A stretch of DNA of 64,000 bases, taken from the NCBI RefSeq assembly GCF_000427885.1, contig NZ_ATYW01000009.1, positions 1 through 64,000 on the forward strand, written 5' to 3'. Under the pieces are notes generated by a model. It saw only the letters and a list, made by a program, of their open reading frames with translations, did not search any database and had not been told where the DNA came from. Source of the DNA: Glycomyces tenuis DSM 44171 (GTDB taxonomy: Bacteria; Actinomycetota; Actinomycetes; Mycobacteriales; Micromonosporaceae). Positions 29,348 through 36,983 of this stretch are shown here, one piece after another (the stretch's first letter is position 1; every line of letters starts with the position of its first letter). A program made the translations under genes and the position numbers.

Positions 29348-30899
29348 CGGATTCCTTAGGAGTGGGGGTCGTGTCACCGGCTTCGGGTTCGGTTTCCTCG
29401 CCGGTCTCGGCGTCGTCGTCCGCGTCCTCGTCGTCGGTGTCTTCGTCGAGCTCGTCCTCGAACTCGTCGTCCAGTTCGTCTTCGAATTCGTCGAAGTCGA
29501 CGCCTTCGAGTTCGAGCAGCCGCTCGGCCGCGCCGGTCTCGCCCGAGACGTCGGCGGCGACGGCCTTCGAGAGCCATTCGCGGGCCTCATCGTCGCGGCC
29601 GTCGGCGAGCAGGCCCTCGGCGTAGGCGTAGCGCAGGCGGGCCACCCACGGCTCGGTCTTCGGGGAGTTGAGGGCGGCGACCTTGAGCATCGCGGTCGCG
29701 GCCTCGCCCATGCCCATGTCGCGGCGGGCGCCCGAGGCGACGATGAGCAGCTCGACGCGGGACTCGGGGTCGATGCTCTCGTCGTCGCCGTGCTCGCGGT
29801 AGAGGTCGACGGCGCGCTCGGGGTGGCCGGAGGCGCGCTCGCAGTCGGCGATCATCGCGATGTGGTCGCGGTTGCCGCCGAGCCGCTGGGCGGCGCGGAG
29901 CTCGTTCATGGCCAGCTGCCATTCGCCGGCGCCGTAGGCGGCCACGCCGGTGACCTCGCGGACGATCGCGACGCGGGAGGCCTTGCGGCGGGCGTAGCGG
30001 GCCTGTTCGAGGGCGCCTTCGATGTCGTCCTCGGCCAGCAGCGCGGCGGTGGCGATGAGCCGGTTGCCGACGGCCTCGGCGAGCTGCTTGTTCAGGCTGC
30101 GGAGCCCGGCCTTGGTCTCCTTGTCGAGCTGGTCGAAGCCGTACTCGAGGCCTTCGGGGAGGTCGGGCGCCTGGTCGGACTCGCCGCGGCGGATCGGGCC
30201 CTCGTGGCCGGCCTCGCGCTCCTCGAGCGGACGCAGGGCGTCGCGGCCTCGGCGCGGCTTGCCGTCACGGCCGACCCGGTCCTCGTCGTCGAAGCGACGG
30301 CGGTCGTCGCGCCCGGGGCGGTCGTCGCGGCGGTCGAACTGGCGGCGCCCACCGCGGTCGTCCCGGTCCCGCCTCGGACGGTCGTCCCGGTTCCGGTCGT
30401 CATACCGGCGAGGACGGTCGTCGCGGTCGCGGCGGGGCCGGTCGTCATTGCGGTAGCCGCCTCGGCCGCCGCGGTCGTCGCTGAAGCGGCGCTCGCGGTC
30501 GTCGCGGCGGTCGAACTGGCGGCGCCCACCACGGTCGTCCCGGTCCCGCCTGGGCCGGTCGTCGCGGCCCTCATAGCGCCTCGGACGGTCCTCGCGGTCC
30601 CGGTTGTCGTACCGGCGGGGCCGGTCGTCCTCGCGCCTCGGGCGGTCGTCGCGGTCGCGCCGGGGCCGATCGTCGCGGCCCTCATAGCGCCTGGGGCGGT
30701 CATCGCGGCCGTAGCGGGGGCGGTCGTCGCGACGGTCGCCTCGGCCGTAGCCGCCGCGGCCGGACCTGCCGTCGCGGTCGCCGTAGCGGCGCTCGCCGCC
30801 GCCCTGCCGGTCGCGATCGCCGCCTTCCCTGCGCCCGTAGCCGCCCCGGCCCCCTCGCCGGTCGTCTCCGCCCCTGCGGTCACGGCCATCCTCAGCCAC
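29322..30899 (-). CDS. TPR protein with a long Arg/Asp/Gly repeat N terminus
   Basis: A 525-residue protein in three parts. Residues 1-240 are disordered and built of repeats such as DDRPRRYEGR, DDRPRRDRDDR, GGRGGYGR and GGRRQFDRRDD. Residues about 250-440 are helical TPR-like repeats (ALEQARYARRKASRVAIVREVTGVAAYGAGEWQLAMNELRAAQRLGGN and following). The last 85 residues are a strongly acidic tail (DFDEFEDELDDEFEDELDED). The TPR core is conserved next to tyrS in Actinomycetota, but the amplified RGG/RDD arms are not a general feature. Mixed Arg/Gly and Asp arms are typical of RNA-binding, condensate-forming proteins; that role is an inference. The stop overlaps the HAD gene. Confidence 0.85.
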   Translation of the reverse strand: MAEDGRDRRGGDDRRGGRGGYGRREGGDRDRQGGGERRYGDRDGRSGRGGYGRGDRRDDRPRYGRDDRPRRYEGRDDRPRRDRDDRPRREDDRPRRYDNRDREDRPRRYEGRDDRPRRDRDDRGGRRQFDRRDDRERRFSDDRGGRGGYRNDDRPRRDRDDRPRRYDDRNRDDRPRRDRDDRGGRRQFDRRDDRPGRDDRRRFDDEDRVGRDGKPRRGRDALRPLEEREAGHEGPIRRGESDQAPDLPEGLEYGFDQLDKETKAGLRSLNKQLAEAVGNRLIATAALLAEDDIEGALEQARYARRKASRVAIVREVTGVAAYGAGEWQLAMNELRAAQRLGGNRDHIAMIADCERASGHPERAVDLYREHGDDESIDPESRVELLIVASGARRDMGMGEAATAMLKVAALNSPKTEPWVARLRYAYAEGLLADGRDDEAREWLSKAVAADVSGETGAAERLLELEGVDFDEFEDELDDEFEDELDEDTDDEDADDDAETGEETEPEAGDTTPTPKESDDATERRD

Positions 30900-30948
30900 G
30901 TGGCTCTCCCCCCATGTTCACCCGAGCAAAACCAATCAAGTGTATGCC

Positions 30949-32205
30949 TCAGGCGAGCAGCTCGACTCCGGCGACGGTCTTTTTTCCGCGCCGGATCACT
31001 GCGTAGCGGCCGTGCAGCAGGTCAGCGGCGTCGAGCGCGGCGCCCGCGTCGGTCACCCTGACGTTGTTCACGTACGCGCCGCCCTCCTTGGCGGCTCTGC
31101 GGGCCTCGCCGAGGCTGGCGACCACGCCGGACTCCTTCATCGCCTCGGCGACGGTCACCTCGGGCTTGTGGAGCTCGGCCATGCCGGCCTCCACCAGCGC
31201 CGCGCGCAGCGTCGCCTCGGGCAGCTCCGCGAGCTCGCCGCGCCCGAACAGCGCCTGCGAGGCGGCGACGACGTGCGCGGTCTCCTCGGGGCCGTGGAGC
31301 AGCGTCGTCAGCTCCTCGGCCAGCGCCTTCTGGGCCAGTCGGGCGGCGGGCTGCTCGGCGGTGGCTCGCTCGAGCTCGGTGATCTCCTCGTGGCTCTTGA
31401 ACGAGAAGTACTTCAGGTAGCGCACCACGGAGTCGTCCGCGGAGTTGAACCAGAACTGGTAGAAGGCGTACGGGCTGGTCAGTTCGGCGTCGAGCCACAC
31501 CGCGCCGCCCTCGGTCTTGCCGAATTTGGTGCCGTCGGCCTTGGTCACCAGCGGCGTGGCGAGCGCGTGGACGCTCTCGCCGGAGCGGCGGCGGATGTAG
31601 TCGACCCCGGCGGTGATGTTGCCCCACTGGTCGGATCCCCCGAATTGGAGGGTGCAGCCGTGGCGACGGTGGAGCTCGTAGAAGTCGTTGGACTGGAGCA
31701 GCTGGTAGGCGAACTCGGTGAAGGAGATGCCCGACTCCAGGCGGGCCTTGACGACCTCCCTGGCGAGCATCTTGGAGACCGGGAAGTGCTTGCCGACGTC
31801 GCGCAGGAAGTCGACGACGCTCAGCTCGCTGGTCCAGTCGAGGTTGTTGACCGCGACGGCGGCGTTCGCACCGTCGTAGGTGACGAACGGGGCCAGCTGC
31901 CCGCGGATCTTCTCGACCCATCCGGCGACGACCTCCGGCGGGTTCAGCACCCGCTCGCCGGTCTCCTTGGGGTCGCCGATCTGCCCGGTGGCGCCGCCGA
32001 CGAGCAGCAGCGGGCGCAGCCCGGCCAGCTGGAGTCTTCGGGCGGTCAGCACCTGCATCAGGTGGCCGACGTGCAGACTCACCGCGGTGGGGTCGAAGCC
32101 GACATAGAACGTCACGTGCCCCGCGTCGATGTGCTCGCGCAGAGCGTCGAGGTCGGTCGATTCCTGGATGAGGCCGCGCCAGGCGAAGTCGTCGAGAATA
32201 TGCAC
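30949..32205 (-). CDS. tyrS: Tyrosyl-tRNA synthetase
   Basis: A 418-residue class I synthetase that charges tRNA-Tyr. The HIGH-like motif is LHVGHL (about residue 45-50), VGGATGQIGDPKET and the ADGTKFGKTEGGA loop (KMSKS equivalent) are clear, and an S4-like RNA-binding domain fills the last 65 residues (LGEARRAAKEGGAYVNNVRV). This is the TyrRS group common in bacteria. It is preceded by a 42-nt gap from the RNB ribonuclease, so it may be in the same transcript. Confidence 0.97.
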   Translation of the reverse strand: MHILDDFAWRGLIQESTDLDALREHIDAGHVTFYVGFDPTAVSLHVGHLMQVLTARRLQLAGLRPLLLVGGATGQIGDPKETGERVLNPPEVVAGWVEKIRGQLAPFVTYDGANAAVAVNNLDWTSELSVVDFLRDVGKHFPVSKMLAREVVKARLESGISFTEFAYQLLQSNDFYELHRRHGCTLQFGGSDQWGNITAGVDYIRRRSGESVHALATPLVTKADGTKFGKTEGGAVWLDAELTSPYAFYQFWFNSADDSVVRYLKYFSFKSHEEITELERATAEQPAARLAQKALAEELTTLLHGPEETAHVVAASQALFGRGELAELPEATLRAALVEAGMAELHKPEVTVAEAMKESGVVASLGEARRAAKEGGAYVNNVRVTDAGAALDAADLLHGRYAVIRRGKKTVAGVELLA

Positions 32206-32247
32206 GGTCCCATTGTGCCTTAGCGGGTGAAACGCGTTTTCGGATGT

Positions 32248-34161
32248 TCAGGGGATCTCGTCGGCGCCGGCGGCCTCACGCAGGCGCAGCGCGGCCTCGA
32301 TGTGGACGCGCATGATCTCAGCGGCGGCGTTCTTGGCGGCCTGCTTGGTCGGGCCGAGGCCCTTGGCGTCGAGGTCGACGCCGCTGTCGGCGAGCCGGGC
32401 GACGGTGCTGCACGTGAAGACCCGTTCGTGCGCGGGGCCTTCGGAGAGGAACTCCCAATCGAGGCCGCGGATGATGCCGCGGGACGCGTAGATCTGGACG
32501 GCCTCGACCGGGCTCCGCTCGGGGTCGACCAGGGCGGACTTCGGCGGCTCGGCCGGGGCGGGCCCGGGTCCGTCGTCGAGGGACAGGTCGGGCAGTTCGG
32601 CGAGCGCGGCGGCCAGGGCCAGGGCGGCGTGGTTGCGGGCGTCCTTCTTGGTGCGCTGGACGCGCTCGGGTGAGCGGCGCCGCCGCTCGTCGAAGCGGAT
32701 CTCGAGCGCGGCGGCGAAGGCCGGGGCCCCGGCCCGGCCGGCGGATTCGAGCTCCCAGACCATGTCGGCCGCTCCGATGGGGCCGCCGAGGCGGTCCTGG
32801 AGGTACTTGTTCACCAGTGAGATCGCCTGGTGCGGTTCCTCGGCGAGCCGCCGGTTGAGCGTCGCGCGGAGCGCGGCGAACGCGGGGGCCTTGCCGTAGA
32901 AGTAGACCTCGGCGAACTCGCGCAGTTGGAGCTCGCCGGCATCGAGGCGCCGCTCGGCGTCCGCGGCGAGCCCGGCGGGCGCCTCGCCGCGGTCGACGGC
33001 GACGCGCAGGACCTTCGCGAACTCCGTATAGGTGAGCGCGGCGAAGTCGGCCCCTCCGAGGCGGCGTTCGGCCTCTTCCTTGGCGCGCTTGCGGAAGTGC
33101 TCGCTGGTGCGCTCGCGCTCGGCGGCGATGCGCGCGTTGAGCTCGTCGGCGAGGACGGTGAGCTCCGCTGCGGTGTACGGGCTGGGCTCGCCGGCGACGG
33201 CGGCCAGGAGGATCCGCTGCGTGACCAGGTCCGGGTAGCGGCGGATGGGGCTGGTGGCGTGGGTGTAGACGGGCAGTCGGAGGCCGTGGTGGCCGTGGAC
33301 GGTGGCCCCGTAGGTCGCCGAGCGGGCGACCATGCGCATGCGGGTGCGCAGCATCTCGAACGCGGCGGTGTCGCCCGAGGCGGCGACGGTGTCGAGTTCG
33401 TCGCGCAGCTCGGACGGGTCGCCCGCGACGGCGGCCAGTCGGTGGTTGCGGAACAGGATCGGCAGGTCCCGTCCGGCGGCCCAGGCGGCGATCCGGGCAT
33501 TGGCGGCGACCATGAACTCCTGGACGATGATGTACCCGGAGTTGCGTTCGGCGGCCTGGAGCCTGACGAGGTGGCCCTCCTCGTCGGTGGCGAAGCCGCT
33601 GAGGAGGTCGTAGAACGCGAGGGCGCCGGTGGCGCGGCGGGCGGCGAGCATGGTGTTGGCGAAGCGCAGCGCCAGCGCGAGGGTCGGGTGCAGCGGGTGG
33701 GCCGGGTCGGCGGCGGCGTCGGCGGCCTCGCCGTGGGTCATGGCCCAGGAGCGGGTCAGGCGTCCGGGGCCGAGCTCGACGTCGCGGACGCGGCCTTCGG
33801 CGTCGACGCGGAGGTGCACGGCGAAGGTCTCGTTGACGCGGCCCGCTTCGAGGGAGGCGAGGTCCTCGACGGGCTGCGGGAGCATCCGCTTGGTGTACTC
33901 GGCCCGGTAGCGGGTGTGGACGCGGCTGCGGGCCTCGAGGTCGGCGGGGAGGCCCGCGGGGACGTGGTCGGCGACGCGGGCGATGTGGACCCACACGTCG
34001 TATCCGTCGCCGCGGGGTTCGATCCAGATGGCGTCGTCGCGGTCGACGGTGGTCTCGGCGTCGATCATGACGCCGGTCTCGGCCGGATTGTAATCGCCCA
34101 ACTGCGCTCCTTCGGTGTCCAGCGACGATGGTAGTCGCCGCCGGACACCGAGGGTAGTCAC
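32248..34161 (-). CDS. RNB-domain ribonuclease (RNase II/R family) with a C-terminal dsRBD
   Basis: A 637-residue exoribonuclease that degrades RNA 3' to 5'. The RNB catalytic core (about 20-350) has the Asp cluster TTVDRDDAIWI, the HIARVADHV segment and the late GLRLPVYTHATSPIRRYPDLV block. The C terminus (about 540-637) resembles a double-stranded-RNA-binding domain (GLDWEFLSEGPAHERVFTCSTV, GPTKQAAKNAAAEIM). N-terminal cold-shock domains and the S1 domain of RNase R are absent. GTG 34161 overlaps the cupin stop (GTGA), although these functions look unrelated. The combination of RNB and dsRBD is an uncommon architecture. Confidence 0.88.
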   Translation of the reverse strand: MTTLGVRRRLPSSLDTEGAQLGDYNPAETGVMIDAETTVDRDDAIWIEPRGDGYDVWVHIARVADHVPAGLPADLEARSRVHTRYRAEYTKRMLPQPVEDLASLEAGRVNETFAVHLRVDAEGRVRDVELGPGRLTRSWAMTHGEAADAAADPAHPLHPTLALALRFANTMLAARRATGALAFYDLLSGFATDEEGHLVRLQAAERNSGYIIVQEFMVAANARIAAWAAGRDLPILFRNHRLAAVAGDPSELRDELDTVAASGDTAAFEMLRTRMRMVARSATYGATVHGHHGLRLPVYTHATSPIRRYPDLVTQRILLAAVAGEPSPYTAAELTVLADELNARIAAERERTSEHFRKRAKEEAERRLGGADFAALTYTEFAKVLRVAVDRGEAPAGLAADAERRLDAGELQLREFAEVYFYGKAPAFAALRATLNRRLAEEPHQAISLVNKYLQDRLGGPIGAADMVWELESAGRAGAPAFAAALEIRFDERRRRSPERVQRTKKDARNHAALALAAALAELPDLSLDDGPGPAPAEPPKSALVDPERSPVEAVQIYASRGIIRGLDWEFLSEGPAHERVFTCSTVARLADSGVDLDAKGLGPTKQAAKNAAAEIMRVHIEAALRLREAAGADEIP

Positions 34162-34877
34162 GGGCGCAGGTCGAACGCCTCGAGGCGTCCGCACATGCCC
34201 CAGCGGCGGGCCGGAGCGCCCGCGTTGGAGACGTGCGCGTCGCACAGGTGCGTCCCGTCGGCGCGGGCGAGCGCGTCGAGGTGTCGCCCGGTGGCGTCGG
34301 CCTGGGCCTTGGGCCCGCCCTCCCAGAGCGGGCGCCAGGTGTCGACGCGGCCGGAGACGAGCGAGGCGGCGGCCGTCCACAGCGGCTCCATCGCCTCGGC
34401 GCCCTCGGATTCGACGCGTTCGCGCAGTTCCAGGTAGCCCTCGACGGCGAGGTCGCGGCGGCGGCGGGCGGCGGTCTCGCGTTCGTCGTCGCCGAGGCCC
34501 TCCGCGGCGGGCGCGCCGGTGACGGCGGCGTAGGCCTCGGGGTCGGCGAGCGTGTCCGCCGGGTAGGTGAGGACGGCGTCCCCGGCCTCGGGGATGCCCG
34601 CGTTCTGCATGACGACGGTGACCTCGAGGTCGCCCGAGCCGTTGATGAGCCGGTGGACGGTCCCGGGCGTGAACCACAGGACGGTGCCGCGGGCCAGCTC
34701 GTGCCGTGCGAAGCCGTCGGCCGAGAGCGTCTCGACCGCGCCGGTGCCGCGCGTGACCACGTAGCCCTCGGTGGAGGCGGTGTGGAGGTGCGGGGAGCCG
34801 CCGGCCTGGCCGTCGGCGGTCGGCCAGTCGTAGACGGTGACGATGGAGACGGCCGTGCCGCCGGGGAATCCGCCCAC
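34158..34877 (-). CDS. Cupin-domain protein of a sugar-utilisation cluster
   Basis: A 239-residue protein with a small beta-barrel at about 10-95 (TASTEGYVVTRGTGAVETLSADG...LWFTPGTVHRLINGSGDLEVTVVMQNAG). A helical C-terminal half follows; it binds no known cofactor. The cupin motif has G(X)5HXH-like residues (SPHLHTASTEGY) and the PGTVHR half, so a metal site is possible. It starts at GTG 34877, after the PmoA-like stop, and overlaps the RNB start. The neighbours suggest sensing or isomerising a sugar intermediate, but the role cannot be read from the sequence. Confidence 0.65.
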   Translation of the reverse strand: MGGFPGGTAVSIVTVYDWPTADGQAGGSPHLHTASTEGYVVTRGTGAVETLSADGFARHELARGTVLWFTPGTVHRLINGSGDLEVTVVMQNAGIPEAGDAVLTYPADTLADPEAYAAVTGAPAAEGLGDDERETAARRRRDLAVEGYLELRERVESEGAEAMEPLWTAAASLVSGRVDTWRPLWEGGPKAQADATGRHLDALARADGTHLCDAHVSNAGAPARRWGMCGRLEAFDLRP

Positions 34878-34879
34878 GG

Positions 34880-35791
34880 CTACCCCAGCCCGGCCAGTTC
34901 GGCGGCGGCGGTCTCGGCGGCCTTGGCGGCGCCTTCGACACCGGTGTCGCCGTTGACCACGGCCACGGCGTGGCGGAGCGTGACGGTCTGGCCCGGTGCC
35001 ATCGGCAGCTCGGTGTCGAAGAACGGCGCCGGGCAGACCGCGGCGAACGGGGTCGATCGGACGAACCACTTGACCGGCGCGCCGGGGTTGTCGGGGTGGT
35101 CGGTGAACACGAGCGTGGAGGAGGCGTCGACCGAGTCGTGCCTGCCGCAGAAGGCCATCCAGTCGCCGCGCACGCCCATGAGCTCGTCGCCGCCCTCGCC
35201 GTCGGCGGTGTAGACGCGGCCTTCGGTGAACGAGCGCGGTCCGCGCCAGAAGAAGCCGCCGTAGCCGGCGTTCTCGCGGCCCTCGGTGGTGGGGCTGCCC
35301 ATGACGACGGTGTCGCCGGTGTCGTTGGTGAACGCGGTCGAGAAGGACAGGGCCCAGGACTCCTCGGACAGGACGGCGACGGCGAAGGCGCGCCGCTCGG
35401 TGAAGAAGTGGCGCTTGTCCTCGGTGATCCACTCCAGTTCCTCGACGACGCGGACGCCCTGCTCGTCGGTGGTCAGCTCGGTGAAGGAGCGGTGCTCCAT
35501 GGAGCCGTCGTTCTTCTCGTCGACGTATCCCTTGCCGCGGCGGAAGGTGCGCCCGCCCCAGAAGTTCTCGGGGCCGCAGTTCGGCAGCGACAGCGCGATG
35601 CCCTTGTGCCACACGTGGTCGTGGGGCCGGTAGAGGCTGACCTGCCGGCCGGCGAGGTCCCGGATGGGCTCGAAGTAGGGCCGGGGGGACTCGAACTGGT
35701 CGTTGTCGGGTCGGTAGACGTAGCGCAGGAGCTCCAGTTCGCCCTTGGCGATCGAGAGCGCGGTGCCATTGTCGTCGAGCTTCAGCGTCAT
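34880..35791 (-). CDS. PmoA-family (DUF6807) protein
   Basis: A 303-residue beta-rich protein. Signature residues are YRPHDHVWHKGIALSLPNCGPENFWGGRTF (His-rich site) and the FWRGPRSFTEGRVYTADG region. The family was first annotated as methane oxygenase PmoA, but these soluble members accompany Gfo/Idh/MocA dehydrogenases in plant-glycan gene clusters. The ATG at 35791 has a weak upstream GGAG-like sequence. It stands 40 nt after the Gfo/Idh gene. The His cluster suggests a metal-dependent role on a carbohydrate. Confidence 0.75.
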   Translation of the reverse strand: MTLKLDDNGTALSIAKGELELLRYVYRPDNDQFESPRPYFEPIRDLAGRQVSLYRPHDHVWHKGIALSLPNCGPENFWGGRTFRRGKGYVDEKNDGSMEHRSFTELTTDEQGVRVVEELEWITEDKRHFFTERRAFAVAVLSEESWALSFSTAFTNDTGDTVVMGSPTTEGRENAGYGGFFWRGPRSFTEGRVYTADGEGGDELMGVRGDWMAFCGRHDSVDASSTLVFTDHPDNPGAPVKWFVRSTPFAAVCPAPFFDTELPMAPGQTVTLRHAVAVVNGDTGVEGAAKAAETAAAELAGLG

Positions 35792-35831
35792 CGTTGTACT
35801 CTCCGGTTGCTTCGGTCGGTGGTCTGGGCGG

Positions 35832-36929
35832 TCACTTGCGGTCGGGCCAGGGGGCACCGGACCCGTCCATGCGCTGGTAGAACGGCGAGGTGGGGTCGAT
35901 GTCGCCGGCCCGGACGGGCTTGCCGGTGAACGCCGAGGCGTAGACGGCGGTGATCAGCTCGAGGGTGCGCCGGGCGTCGTCGACGGTGACCGGCGGGGCG
36001 GTCTTGCCGTCGAGCGCGTCGGCGATCGCGGTGAACTGGGCGCCGTGGCCGGAGGCGCGGCCCCGCGGCTCGCCGGCCCAGGCCTGGTTCACCTCGTCGG
36101 CGCAGGCCTCGAGCGGGGTGATCGTCCAGTTGTCGTCGCCGTAGCCGTAGAGGTGGTCGAGTTCGACGGTGGCGCAGTCGAAGTCGAGCCGGATCTGCGA
36201 GGTCTCGCGGGGGCTGAGCAGCGAGTTCGTGATGGATACGCTCGCGCCGTTCTCGAGGGTGACGATGGCGTGGGAGACGTCCTCGGTGTTGGTGGTGCGG
36301 CGGTGCCGGTGGGCGGTGGCGACGACCTCGGCCCAGGGGCCGACGATGGACAGCAGGGTGTCGATCTGGTGGATGCCGTGGCCCATGGTGGGGCCGCCGC
36401 CCTCGGTCTCCCAGCGGCCGCGCCAGTCGACGGCGAAGTAGTCCTCGGGCCGGTACCAGAGGGTGTCGCATTTGGCGACGGCGAGGGCGCCGAGCACGCC
36501 GGAGGCGAGCATGTTCCGCACCCGTTCGGCGGCCGAGCCGAAGCGGTGCTGGGAGATCACCGTGAAGTCGCCTTTGGAGGCGGCCGCGGCGGCGGCGATC
36601 CGGTCGTGCTCGGCCAGGCTCAGCGCCGGGGGCTTCTCGCAGATCGCGCCCACGTCGGCTTCGAGGGCGGCGACGGCGCCGTCGGCGTGGACGCCGGGCG
36701 GGGTGCACAGGTCGACGAGGTCGAGGTCCTCGGCGGTCAGGAGCCCTTCGATCGAGGCGTAGCCGCGTTCGACGCCGAACTTGTCCTTGAAGGCTTCGAG
36801 GCGTTCGGTGTCGGGGTCGACGGCGGCCACCAGTTCGATGCGCCCGGCGAGGCGGTCCCTGAGGCTCTCGGCGTGGAGGTGGGCGATGCCACCCGTCCCG
36901 ACGATGGCGAGGCGGTAGGGGGAGGACAC
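35832..36929 (-). CDS. Gfo/Idh/MocA-family NAD(P)-dependent sugar oxidoreductase
   Basis: A 365-residue dehydrogenase. The Rossmann motif is AIVGTGGIAHLHAESL near the N terminus; EKPPALS is the conserved Lys-Pro catalytic loop, and GGGPTMGHGIHQIDTLL is the substrate-domain His motif. Such enzymes oxidise cyclic sugars or inositols. GTG 36929 follows GAGGAG at 7 nt; an in-frame TTG 5 codons upstream is a weaker option. A LacI-type operator core (36955-36966) lies just upstream. It is grouped with a PmoA-like protein, a cupin and a GH3 glycosidase, so the substrate is likely a sugar released by the latter. Confidence 0.88.
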   Translation of the reverse strand: MSSPYRLAIVGTGGIAHLHAESLRDRLAGRIELVAAVDPDTERLEAFKDKFGVERGYASIEGLLTAEDLDLVDLCTPPGVHADGAVAALEADVGAICEKPPALSLAEHDRIAAAAAASKGDFTVISQHRFGSAAERVRNMLASGVLGALAVAKCDTLWYRPEDYFAVDWRGRWETEGGGPTMGHGIHQIDTLLSIVGPWAEVVATAHRHRRTTNTEDVSHAIVTLENGASVSITNSLLSPRETSQIRLDFDCATVELDHLYGYGDDNWTITPLEACADEVNQAWAGEPRGRASGHGAQFTAIADALDGKTAPPVTVDDARRTLELITAVYASAFTGKPVRAGDIDPTSPFYQRMDGSGAPWPDRK

Positions 36930-36954
36930 AGGAGAGCTCCTCAATGCGAAGTGT

Positions 36955-36966
36955 GTAAGCGTTTTC
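36955..36966. promoter_or_regulatory. LacI-type operator core upstream of the Gfo/Idh gene
   Basis: GTAAGCGTTTTC contains the AANCGNTT core recognised by LacI/CcpA-type repressors. It lies 26 nt upstream of the Gfo/Idh start codon and 18 nt past the GH3 stop codon, in the short gap between the two genes. The LacI-family gene at 39566 is the obvious candidate regulator. Confidence 0.55.
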
Positions 36967-36983
36967 TTGGCGTTTACTGCATA

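Noticed and set aside
32248-34941. A single 897-residue protein joining cupin and RNB
   Set aside because: The frame upstream of 34161 is a shadow of the cupin gene. The GTGA overlap at 34158-34161 and the cupin motifs in the other frame show two proteins.
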